From positions 1 through 64,000 of the forward strand of contig CAVWBQ010000003.1 in NCBI GenBank assembly GCA_963753225.1: a stretch of 64,000 nucleotides of DNA, in the 5' to 3' direction. Position 1 is the first letter of the stretch, and every line of letters starts with the position of its first letter. Below the pieces are notes generated by a model that saw nothing but the letters and a program-made list of their open reading frames with translations, did not search any database and was not told the origin of the DNA. This stretch comes from Palsa-504 sp963753225. Lineage in GTDB: Bacteria; Actinomycetota; Actinomycetes; Streptosporangiales; Streptosporangiaceae. This document shows positions 57,295 to 64,000 of the stretch, one piece after another. Made by a program: the position numbers and the translations under genes.

Positions 57295-60021
57295 GTGCAA
57301 CAAATCCTGCTGTTCATCCTCCTCGGCCTCGGCTCTGGAGCGCTGATCGCCGGCATCGCGCTCGCCGTCGTGCTGACCTACCGGGGGTCGGGGGTCATCA
57401 ACCTCTCCACCGGCGCCATCGCGATGCTCGGCGGCTACGCCTTCTGGGCGCTGAACGCCGGAAAGCTCGCCACGCTGCCCACCGCCGTCGCGCTGCCGCT
57501 CAGCCTGCTGTTCGTCCTCGCGGTCGGCGCGATCACCGAGTTCGCCGTCTACCGGCCGCTGCGCAACGCCTCACCGCTGGCCAAGCTCGTCTCCTCGCTC
57601 GGCGTGCTGCTCATCGCGCAGTCGGCGATGATCCTCGCGTTCGGCGTGACCCCGCAGCCGGAACCCGGCATCCTGCCGACCAACGTCGTGCACATCCTCG
57701 GCGCGGTGGTCCCGGTCAACCGGTTCATCCTCACCGGCATCGTGATCGTGGCGGCCGGCGCGCTGGCCGCGCTGTACAAGTGGACCCGGTTCGGGCTCGC
57801 CACCCGGGCGGTGTCGGAGAACGAGGCCGCGGCGATGCTCAGCGGCCTGTCGCCGAACATCATCTCGCTGGTCAACACGTTGCTCGCGGCCCTGCTTGCC
57901 GGGGGGCTCGGCATCCTGGCCGCCTCGATCACCCAGCTTGACCCGAGCACGCTGCCGCTGCAGATCATCCCGGCGCTGGCCGCCGCGCTGATCGCCTCGT
58001 TCACCTCGTTCGGCATCGCGGCCGCCGCCAGCTTCGGCATCGCCATCATGTACTCGCTACTCCAGTACGCGTCGGCCCAGTCCTGGTTCCCGCAGTCCGG
58101 CGGCGTCTCGCTGCCCGGCGTCACCGACCTGCTGGCGTTCCTGATCATCGTCGTCGTGCTGTTCTGGCGCGGGTCGCGCATTCCCGGCCGCGGTGAGATC
58201 GTCGAGCGGAGCCTGCCCCAGGCGCCGCGTCCGCAGCACCTGGTCCGCACCGGGCTGATCTGCGCGCTCGTCGGCGCGGTGCTGCTGATCGTGTTCCCGT
58301 TCGACTTCCGCGAGGCCCTGATCAATACGCTGATCGGCGCGCTGATGGCGCTGTCGCTCGTGGTGGTGGTCGGCTTCGTCGGCCAGATCTCGGTGATCCA
58401 GCTCGCGCTGGCCGGCGCCGCCGGGTTCACGATCTCGCACATGGCCGTCAACTTCGGCATCACGTTCCCGGTCGCGGCGCTCGCGGGCATCGCGGTCGCG
58501 GTGGTGATCGGCCTGGTCACCGCGGTCTCCGCGGTCCGGGTCCGCGGCGTGAGCCTGTCCGTCGTCACGCTGGCCGGCGCGGTCGCCATCGAGAACTTCG
58601 GCTTCGTCAACAGCACCTGGGGCGGCGGCCTGGCCGGCTCACCGGTACCCGAGCCGAGATGGTTCGGCCTCGACCTCGGCCCGAACGCCCCGTTCCGCGG
58701 CATCGACGGCAACCAGCCCAGCCCGGTCTTCGGCTGGGTGGCGCTGATCTGCTGCGTGCTGGCGATGGTCGCGGTCGGGTACATCCGGCGCGGCACGCTC
58801 GGGCAGCGGATGCTCGCGGTCCGCTCCAACGAGCGCGCGGCCGCCGCCGCGGCGATCAACCCGCGGACGGTGAAGCTGTACGCGTTCGGCATCGCCGCGG
58901 CCATCGCAGGCCTCGGCGGCGTGCTGTACGCGTACAACTTCGGCTCGGTGAGCGCCGACCGGTTCGACGCGGTGACCGCGCTCAGCCTGATCGCGTTCGC
59001 CTACGCGGGCGGCATCTCCCTCATCTCCGGCGCGGTGTTCGCCGGCCTGCTGTCCGCGCAGGCGCTGATCCCGTACGCGCTCGACAAGTGGTTCGGGCTG
59101 AACGGGACCTGGTTCCTGCTGGTCGGCGGCGTTCTGCTGATCTTCACCCTGCAGCAGAACCCGGAGGGCGTGGCCGGCGACATCTACCGGCGGATACACA
59201 AGCGATCCGTGGTCCGCGCGCCGGATACGGCCGCCGCCGTTCCCGCACGCGGCGAACCGCGCACGGAAACAGCCGATCTCGCGAGCCGCCCCGCCGTGCT
59301 GAGCGTCACCGGCCTGTCCGTCGCGTTCGGCGGCGTGCACGCGCTGAACGACGTCACGGTGGAGGTCCGGGAGGGCGAGCTGGTCGGTCTTATCGGCCCG
59401 AACGGTGCGGGCAAGACCACGCTGGTCAACGCCGTCTCCGGCTTCGTCAGGTGCAGCGGCCAGATGGAGCTGTCCGGGTCCGACATCGGGAGACTGCCCG
59501 CCTATGAGCGCGCACGCCGCGGGCTTGGCCGCACCTGGCAGAGCACGGAGCTGTTCGACGACCTCGACGTGCGGGAGAACCTGACGGTTGCGGCCAGGGA
59601 CGGCTCGGAACCGAAGCCCGCTGACGCGCTCGACCTGGTTGGCATGGGCTGGGCGGCCGGGGCCATGCCCGCCGACCTGTCCATGGGCCAGCGCAAGCTG
59701 GTCGGCGTCGCCCGCGCGCTCGCCGCCAGGCCCCGCCTGCTGTGCCTGGACGAGCCCGCCGCCGGCCTCGACACGCGGGAGAGCGCCGAGCTCGGCGCCC
59801 GGCTGCGCGCGCTGGCCGATCAGGGCCAGTCGATGCTGCTGATCGAGCACGACATGGGGCTGGTGCTCGGAATCTGCGACCGCGTGATCGTGCTTGAGTT
59901 CGGCCAGGTGATCGCCGAGGGCCTGCCGGACGTGGTCCGCCAGGACCCGCGCGTCATCGCCGCCTACCTCGGCGACGGCGGGGCCATCACCACCACCCTG
60001 GTCGACGAGCAAGCGGAGTGA
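57295..60021 (+). CDS. Fused LivH-LivM-LivG ABC transporter (two permeases plus ATPase)
   Basis: 908-residue three-in-one importer subunit. Residues about 1-290 form a LivH-type permease (LLGLGSGALIAGIALAVVLTYRGSGVINLSTGAIAML, here 10-45). Residues about 320-620 form a LivM-type permease (VVGFVGQISVIQLALAGAAGFTISH, FGIAAAIAGLGGVLYAYNFGSVSADRFDAVTALSLIAFAYAGG). Residues about 660-905 form a LivG-type ATPase: Walker A GPNGAGKTTLVNAVSG, signature LSMGQRKLVGVARALA, Walker B RLLCLDEPAAGLD. No frameshift accounts for the fusion. The start is a GTG at 57295 after AAGGAA. Usual systems have separate proteins. It pairs with the binding protein and the divergent LivF. Confidence 0.92.
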   Translation: MQQILLFILLGLGSGALIAGIALAVVLTYRGSGVINLSTGAIAMLGGYAFWALNAGKLATLPTAVALPLSLLFVLAVGAITEFAVYRPLRNASPLAKLVSSLGVLLIAQSAMILAFGVTPQPEPGILPTNVVHILGAVVPVNRFILTGIVIVAAGALAALYKWTRFGLATRAVSENEAAAMLSGLSPNIISLVNTLLAALLAGGLGILAASITQLDPSTLPLQIIPALAAALIASFTSFGIAAAASFGIAIMYSLLQYASAQSWFPQSGGVSLPGVTDLLAFLIIVVVLFWRGSRIPGRGEIVERSLPQAPRPQHLVRTGLICALVGAVLLIVFPFDFREALINTLIGALMALSLVVVVGFVGQISVIQLALAGAAGFTISHMAVNFGITFPVAALAGIAVAVVIGLVTAVSAVRVRGVSLSVVTLAGAVAIENFGFVNSTWGGGLAGSPVPEPRWFGLDLGPNAPFRGIDGNQPSPVFGWVALICCVLAMVAVGYIRRGTLGQRMLAVRSNERAAAAAAINPRTVKLYAFGIAAAIAGLGGVLYAYNFGSVSADRFDAVTALSLIAFAYAGGISLISGAVFAGLLSAQALIPYALDKWFGLNGTWFLLVGGVLLIFTLQQNPEGVAGDIYRRIHKRSVVRAPDTAAAVPARGEPRTETADLASRPAVLSVTGLSVAFGGVHALNDVTVEVREGELVGLIGPNGAGKTTLVNAVSGFVRCSGQMELSGSDIGRLPAYERARRGLGRTWQSTELFDDLDVRENLTVAARDGSEPKPADALDLVGMGWAAGAMPADLSMGQRKLVGVARALAARPRLLCLDEPAAGLDTRESAELGARLRALADQGQSMLLIEHDMGLVLGICDRVIVLEFGQVIAEGLPDVVRQDPRVIAAYLGDGGAITTTLVDEQAE

Positions 60022-60118
60022 GGAGTAAAGGCTCCGCGTAGTGGTCGGTCATGACGACAGTCTTGCCGACCCGATCGCCCGGGCCCAACACTTCAGGCCG
60101 GCGTCCGTAGTAACTGGT

Positions 60119-60325
60119 ATGGACGACTACACGCTCATGATGGTGAAGATGCGCGGCGAAGAGCTGATGCGAGAAGCTAGGCAGCACCGGCGGGCCGCCG
60201 GGGCCCGCCGCGCCGCGCGAACACGGCAGACGGTGCCCATGGCGGCGCGAGGGCTGGTGAGCCGGTCGGCCCAGTGGCTCGCGATGGCGGCTGCCCGGAT
60301 GCGGCCGACGACAACGGGACGGTGA
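60119..60325 (+). CDS. Small basic protein of unknown function
   Basis: 68-residue Arg/Ala-rich protein (MDDYTLMMVKMRGEELMREA, then a run of RRAAGARRAARTRQ), with a helical N-terminus and a short hydrophobic end RSAQWLAMAAARM. Small proteins of this kind are frequent and unassigned in actinomycetes. The ATG at 60119 is preferred; an open frame 26 codons longer reaches back toward the importer gene. It lies 10 bp before the bactofilin-like gene. Function unknown. Confidence 0.5.
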   Translation: MDDYTLMMVKMRGEELMREARQHRRAAGARRAARTRQTVPMAARGLVSRSAQWLAMAAARMRPTTTGR

Positions 60326-60335
60326 TCTGGACGCG

Positions 60336-61274
60336 ATGAACGAGAACGAGCCGGCCAGCGGCCGCGTGGTGGTGAGCGACCAGCCGGTCGCGGATTTCAG
60401 CCATCTCGCGGCGCCGGAACAGCTGGCCGCGATCAACCGGATCGAGAACGTGGCGCTGGTCATCGTGCCGGAGTCACTGGCGGGCGCGTACGCCGCGATC
60501 CCATCCTCGGGGGTAGCCGCCACCATTTACGTGCCTGACGGCGCGAACGTCCGGGTGCACACCGGCGCGCTGGTGGTGGGCGGCGACGGCATCGGCGCCG
60601 TCGGCGACGTGCTGATCATCACCGGGATGCTGATCATCACCAGCCCGGTCACCGGCGCGGTGCCGCAGCGGATCCACGTGGTCGGGTCGGTGCTCGCCCC
60701 GCGGGGCAGCGAGGCGGCTCTCGGGCCTGCCCTGGCCGGGGGCACCGGCGGCGTCAGCTACTACACGCCCGCCGACGGGCAGGACGTCAAGGTGTTCAGC
60801 GGCCAGGTGAGGCTCTCCGGCGCGATGCTGGCCAACCCCGCGGGACAGGCTGACGACATGCTGATCGCCGCCGGACAGGTGGTGATCACCGGCGAGGTCA
60901 GCACGCTGGGATACCGGCAGGTGATCATCGCCGGGCAGTTGGCCGCGCCGGAGGCCAGCCGGGACGTGATCGAGCCGCGCATCCAGGTGCAAGGCCAGGC
61001 CGCCTGGTACCGGGGCGATGACCCACGGGTCTTCTACGACGACACCAGCCTCGGCCCGGACTACTTCCGCCTGCTCGATCACCCGGTCAGCCTGGTCGTG
61101 CTCGGCGACCTGACTATCACCGCGGGCGTCACCGAGGCCATGATGCAGGAAAAGGTAACCGGTATTTCCGTGTTCGGCGACGCCGCCGCGCCACCCGGGC
61201 TCGTGGGGGTGCTGCAGGCCCTCACCACCGACGCGTTCGGGGCCATCCGGGCCAGCGATGGACCGGGAAGCTGA
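60336..61274 (+). CDS. Bactofilin-like beta-repeat protein of unknown function
   Basis: 312-residue cytoplasmic protein without signal or membrane helix. Two similar halves of beta strands with Val/Ile/Gly rhythm are visible: VRVHTGALVVGGDGIGAVGDVLIITGMLIITSPV with IHVVGSVLAPRGSEAAL (about 70-135), and VKVFSGQVRLSGAMLANPAGQADDMLIAAGQVVITGEV with VIIAGQLAAPEASRDVI (about 150-220). This is the pattern of a right-handed beta-helix or polymer-forming protein such as bactofilin. The N-terminal RIENVALVIVPESLAGAYAAIP and the C-terminal DYFRLLDHPVSLVVLGDLTI resemble a conserved family I know only from memory, also in Firmicutes. It overlaps the ECF sigma gene start by 17 bp. It may sense or assemble at the envelope. 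Function unknown. Confidence 0.72.
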   Translation: MNENEPASGRVVVSDQPVADFSHLAAPEQLAAINRIENVALVIVPESLAGAYAAIPSSGVAATIYVPDGANVRVHTGALVVGGDGIGAVGDVLIITGMLIITSPVTGAVPQRIHVVGSVLAPRGSEAALGPALAGGTGGVSYYTPADGQDVKVFSGQVRLSGAMLANPAGQADDMLIAAGQVVITGEVSTLGYRQVIIAGQLAAPEASRDVIEPRIQVQGQAAWYRGDDPRVFYDDTSLGPDYFRLLDHPVSLVVLGDLTITAGVTEAMMQEKVTGISVFGDAAAPPGLVGVLQALTTDAFGAIRASDGPGS

Positions 61275-61794
61275 GTTCCGCCGCCTCTACGAGGCACACC
61301 GCGCCGCGGTGCACGCCTACTTCACCGGCCGGACCGGCGACCCGCAGTCGGCCGCCGACCTGATGCAGGACGTCTTCCTGCGGGTATGGCAGCACCTGGA
61401 GAAGCTGACCGGCATGCCGGACGACCGGCAGCGGGCGTGGATCTTCACCGTGGCCAGGAACCTGTCGGTTGACGCGCACCGGCACCAGCACACCCGGGCC
61501 GGCGCCGAGCGGGCCGTGGCCCGTGAGCCGGGCCGCCCGCCGCAGTCGGCCGGCACCGCGGCCAGCACCCCGGTCATCGCCGCCGAACGCGTCGCGGTCG
61601 TGGGCGAGGCGATCAGGCGCCTTCCCGAGCCGCAGCGGGTCACCCTCACCATGGCCGCCGCCGGCGGGATGACCAGCGCCGAGCTTGCCGCCGCCCTGGG
61701 CGTGCCCGCCGGCACCGTGCGCTACCGGCTATCGGAGGCCCGGCGTGCCGTGGCCGAGGCGCTCGAGCGCTACGATGATCCTACGGAGACATGA
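61258..61794 (+). CDS. ECF RNA polymerase sigma factor
   Basis: 178-residue ECF sigma factor. Region 2 (about 5-70): FRRLYEAHRAAVHAYFTGRTGDPQSAADLMQDVFLRVWQHLEKL; linker with Ala/Pro; region 4 (about 115-170): AIRRLPEPQRVTLTMAAAGGMTSAELAAALGVPAGTVRYRLSEARRAVAEAL. It overlaps the bactofilin-like gene by 17 bp and the next small gene by 4 bp, so the three are one transcript and probably one signalling unit. Confidence 0.9.
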   Translation: MDREAEFRRLYEAHRAAVHAYFTGRTGDPQSAADLMQDVFLRVWQHLEKLTGMPDDRQRAWIFTVARNLSVDAHRHQHTRAGAERAVAREPGRPPQSAGTAASTPVIAAERVAVVGEAIRRLPEPQRVTLTMAAAGGMTSAELAAALGVPAGTVRYRLSEARRAVAEALERYDDPTET

Positions 61795-62003
61795 TGAGCC
61801 TCGACGACGACATCGCGGCCTGGGCCGCCACCGTCCGCCTCCCCGACGCCGAGGCGGCCGCCATCTTCCAGCGGATCGTCGCGACCCCAGCGCCAGCCCC
61901 CCCGGTCATGCCGCGACTCGACCCGTCCTGGTGGCGGCACTTCACCGCCGATTTCACCGCACGGATGGTCGCCAGCACCCGCCCGGCACGACAGGCAGCC
62001 TGA
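61791..62003 (+). CDS. Small protein coupled to the ECF sigma factor (possible anti-sigma)
   Basis: 70-residue acidic then basic protein (MMSLDDDIAAWAATVRLPDAEAAAIFQRIV, Pro-rich middle, DPSWWRHFTADFTARMVAS end). No membrane helix or zinc motif. It overlaps the sigma stop by 4 bp (ATGATG). Position and size suggest a partner of the sigma factor, perhaps a short cytoplasmic anti-sigma. I do not recognise the family. Confidence 0.6.
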   Translation: MMSLDDDIAAWAATVRLPDAEAAAIFQRIVATPAPAPPVMPRLDPSWWRHFTADFTARMVASTRPARQAA

Positions 62004-62017
62004 TTAGCCCACGGCGA

Positions 62018-62479
62018 TCACGCCTGGGACAGCCACGGGTACCGCTCCGTGTCCTTGGCCGCGTAGTCCGGGTCCAGGTAGATGAAGCAGCGCTGAATCT
62101 TCCAGTCGCGGATCTCGAAGACGTCGCACCACCGGCCGGCCGCCCACTCGGGAACCCCGGCCCGCCACGGGCCGTCCCGGTGCTCGCCGTGGCTGGTGCC
62201 CTCGCACACCACCATGTCACCCGCGATCACCCAGTTGAAATGGGAGTAGTGGTGGACGATGGAGGTGATCGTGGCGCCGACGTCGCCGAACAGCTTGCCG
62301 ATCTCCTTCTTGCCGTTGGCCAGCCCCCACTTGGGGAAGTAGACCTGCGCGTCCTCGGCGAACAGGTCCAGGATGCTGCCTCCGGACGAGGTGACGCCGC
62401 CGTTGTCGAAGGCCTTCAGGTACTCCAGCGCAACCGACTTGCGCTGCTCGTCAGTCATCGTCTGAGTGGTCAGTGCCAT
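62018..62479 (-). CDS. SnoaL/NTF2-like protein
   Basis: 153-residue NTF2-fold protein with the pattern SVALEYLKAFDNGGVTSSGGSILDLFAEDAQVYFPKWGLANGKKEIGKLFGDVG (about 14-67), WVIAGDMVVCEGTSHGEH and a last strand DWKIQRCFIYLDPDY. It is close to the family of SnoaL-like proteins found near aromatic or steroid catabolic genes. ATG at 62479. It is divergent from the cyclase-family gene (109 bp between starts); function not established. Confidence 0.85.
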   Translation of the reverse strand: MALTTQTMTDEQRKSVALEYLKAFDNGGVTSSGGSILDLFAEDAQVYFPKWGLANGKKEIGKLFGDVGATITSIVHHYSHFNWVIAGDMVVCEGTSHGEHRDGPWRAGVPEWAAGRWCDVFEIRDWKIQRCFIYLDPDYAAKDTERYPWLSQA

Positions 62480-62587
62480 CGGGGTACCACCGTCCTCACG
62501 AGTGGAAACAGCGTCTTATGTCAGCACCATAGCCAAGCTCGGGCAGAATCGGCACTAGCCAGGATCCAGCGTCAGAAAGGGTGCGCG

Positions 62588-63544
62588 ATGACCGAACTGC
62601 CGGACTATGCCGACCTGCCGCCCGCCCCGGGAGGCGGCCGCTCCGGGTGGGGCCTGTTCGGCGCCGGGGACAACCTCGGCCTGGTCAACCTGATGACGCC
62701 GGAGCGGATCGCGGCGGCCGCCCGGCTGATCCGGCGGGGCCAGGTCTTCTGCCTGGATATGCCGCTCGGCAGCGTCTCCCCGGCGCTGGCGACGTTCCGC
62801 GGCGCGCCGCGCCACCACATCTTGCACCAGCCCGGCACGGCCGGGTTCGACGACGTCTACGACAACTTCTACCCGCAGGCCTCCAGCCAGTGGGACTCGC
62901 TGGCCCACGTCGGCTACGCGCCCGACCAGATGTACAACGGAGTCACCGAGCAGGAGGTGCTGGCGGGCGCCAGGAACACGATCGACCACTGGGCCCGGCA
63001 CGGCCTGGCCGGGCGCGCGATCCTGCTCGACGTCGAGCGGGCGATGCGGGAGGCCGGACAGCCCTACGATCCGGGCGGCAGCTCCGCCATCGGCGTGGAC
63101 GGCCTGGAACTGGCCCGGCGCCAGGCCGGCGTTGAGTTCGCCCCCGGCGACATCATCCTGCTGCACACCGGCTTCGCCGCCTGGTACGTCGACCAGCCCA
63201 GCCAGGTGAAGTTCCGGCTGCACGGCAACCCCGCCACGCCCGGCGTCGAGCACAGCGAGGCGGTCTGCGAGTACCTGTGGAACAGCCACGCGGCCGCGAT
63301 CGCCTCGGACACCTACGGCGTCGAGGTCTTTCCCGCTGACATGAGCGCGCAGGCACGCCCGTTCGGCTTCCTGCACAACATGCTCATCGGCCAGTTCGGC
63401 ATGGCGCTGGGGGAGCTGTGGTGGCTGAGCGACCTAGCCCGCTCAAGCGCCGCCGATGGCGTCTACGAGATGTTCCTGGTCAGCGCGCCGCTGAACGCGC
63501 CGGGCGGGATCGGCTCGCCCGCCAACGCGGTCGCCATCAAGTAG
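62588..63544 (+). CDS. Cyclase-family hydrolase (kynurenine formamidase-like)
   Basis: 318-residue member of the cyclase (PF04199) family, which hydrolyses N-formyl-kynurenine or similar amides and lactones with a metal. The metal-binding core reads SSQWDSLAHVGYAPDQMYNG in place of the classic HxGTHxDxP. NTIDHWARHGLAGRAILLDVERAM, GDIILLHTGFAAWYV and the C-terminal IASDTYGVEVFP and LHNMLIGQFGMALGELW follow the longer actinobacterial subgroup. The ATG at 62588 fits; an upstream open frame is spurious. Divergent from the NTF2 gene, possibly the same pathway. Confidence 0.88.
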   Translation: MTELPDYADLPPAPGGGRSGWGLFGAGDNLGLVNLMTPERIAAAARLIRRGQVFCLDMPLGSVSPALATFRGAPRHHILHQPGTAGFDDVYDNFYPQASSQWDSLAHVGYAPDQMYNGVTEQEVLAGARNTIDHWARHGLAGRAILLDVERAMREAGQPYDPGGSSAIGVDGLELARRQAGVEFAPGDIILLHTGFAAWYVDQPSQVKFRLHGNPATPGVEHSEAVCEYLWNSHAAAIASDTYGVEVFPADMSAQARPFGFLHNMLIGQFGMALGELWWLSDLARSSAADGVYEMFLVSAPLNAPGGIGSPANAVAIK

Positions 63545-63574
63545 CGGTGGCCGTCGGCGCCAGGCGACAATGCT

Positions 63575-63928
63575 GTGATGGCTTCGTATTCCGTCAACCC
63601 GGACGCGGTGGCGCAGGCCGAGCGCCTCATCGACAGCCGTCAGTACGTGCTCGACAGCGACTGGGGGCAGGTCCAGCCCCGCGCCAGCGACCAGAACGCC
63701 TACCTGGAGCGGCACTCCTGGCAGGAGTACGCCCAGTGGCATCTCGGCCTCACCGACGGCGCCACCGACGAGACCAAGGCCAGGTACGCCTTTGTCTACG
63801 GGGATTTCAGGCGCATCCACCGGATGGGCATCATCGCCTGCATGTACCGGGCGGCTGAGTGGCGGCACAAGGAGATCGAGCTCGCCGCCCACGACCTCCT
63901 GCAGCGGCTGGACCGGCTGACCCTGTGA
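63575..63928 (+). CDS. Conserved small protein of unknown function
   Basis: 117-residue, highly charged alpha-helical protein (VAQAERLIDSRQYVLDSDWGQVQPRASDQNAYLERHSWQEYAQWHLGLTDGATDETKARYAFVYGDFRRIHR, about 11-80). The motif WQEYAQWHLGLT and KARYAFVYGDFRRIHRMG is memorable and I believe conserved in actinobacteria, with no known role. Start is GTG 63575 or ATG 63578. It follows the cyclase-family gene by 30 bp. Confidence 0.78.
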   Translation: MMASYSVNPDAVAQAERLIDSRQYVLDSDWGQVQPRASDQNAYLERHSWQEYAQWHLGLTDGATDETKARYAFVYGDFRRIHRMGIIACMYRAAEWRHKEIELAAHDLLQRLDRLTL

Positions 63929-63939
63929 ACCCGGGTACC

Positions 63940-63963
63940 TGATCACCATCTGGGCGGTGATCA
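63940..63963. terminator. Inverted repeat after the last gene
   Basis: Perfect 8-bp arms TGATCACC / GGTGATCA around an 8-nt loop, 11 bp after the preceding stop. Could end that transcript or be an operator for the next gene beyond the window. Confidence 0.45.
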
Positions 63964-64000
63964 TGCCGGTCATCGTCCTCCTCGGATGCCCAGATGCCGA

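Noticed and set aside
1..64000. tRNA or rRNA genes
   Set aside because: I saw no cloverleaf with a convincing TTCGANNC arm and acceptor pairing; a covariance search would be needed to exclude one fully.

Overview
The window is 64 kb of very GC-rich, gene-dense DNA from an actinobacterium. Three things point there: start codons are often GTG, there are many ECF sigma factors and TetR/MarR/GntR/LuxR regulators, and it carries an NDMA-type alcohol dehydrogenase and an SCO4226-like DUF4242 protein. The mix looks like a soil-dwelling filamentous actinomycete (Streptosporangiales or a neighbour), but the exact lineage is an inference. I see no rRNA, tRNA or CRISPR array.

Layout. 0-10.7 kb: AraC regulator, a DJ-1/PfpI protein, a heavily decayed conserved gene, two SnoaL/NTF2 proteins, and a toluene-4-monooxygenase-type diiron monooxygenase operon in the order A-B-D-E-C. 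The operon ends with an unusual protein that joins a ribosomal-protein-L22-like segment to an MIP18/PaaD Fe-S assembly domain. A DUF1684 protein and a BesD/HalD-family 2-oxoglutarate oxygenase follow. 10.7-20.9 kb: MMPL transporter, esterase, GntR regulator with FAH-family hydrolase, giant LuxR regulator, small stress proteins, DsbA-like protein and an ECF sigma factor. 21-31 kb: divergent SAH hydrolase, small Cys protein, NDMA alcohol dehydrogenase with MoxR/VWA pair, an IS200/IS605-type element (TnpB only) lodged in the 5' end of an alpha/beta hydrolase gene, a glycolate-oxidase-like FAD enzyme, and an HD-GYP/LuxR protein. 31-38 kb: NTF2, DsrE, rhomboid protease, a truncated SidA-like monooxygenase abutting an IS110-family element, LRR protein, lipase. 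38-43 kb: MBL hydrolase, an ECF41-type sigma factor divergent from its epimerase partner, MFS transporter, TetR. 44-54.6 kb: acyl-CoA ligase/CoA-transferase/thiolase operon, MarR-YceI pair, small genes, second acyl-CoA ligase. 54.6-60 kb: branched-chain-amino-acid-type ABC importer in which both permeases and one ATPase are fused. 60-64 kb: a bactofilin-like protein in an ECF sigma operon, NTF2 protein, cyclase-family hydrolase and a conserved small protein.

Together the genes suggest a catabolic accessory region: hydrocarbon/aromatic oxidation (monooxygenase), alcohol oxidation, CoA activation and thiolysis, and uptake of small organic acids or amino acids, under many local regulators.

Five otherwise intact genes each carry a single-frame disruption repaired by one base. 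This suggests residual indels in the assembly, and must be kept in mind when reading gene boundaries.
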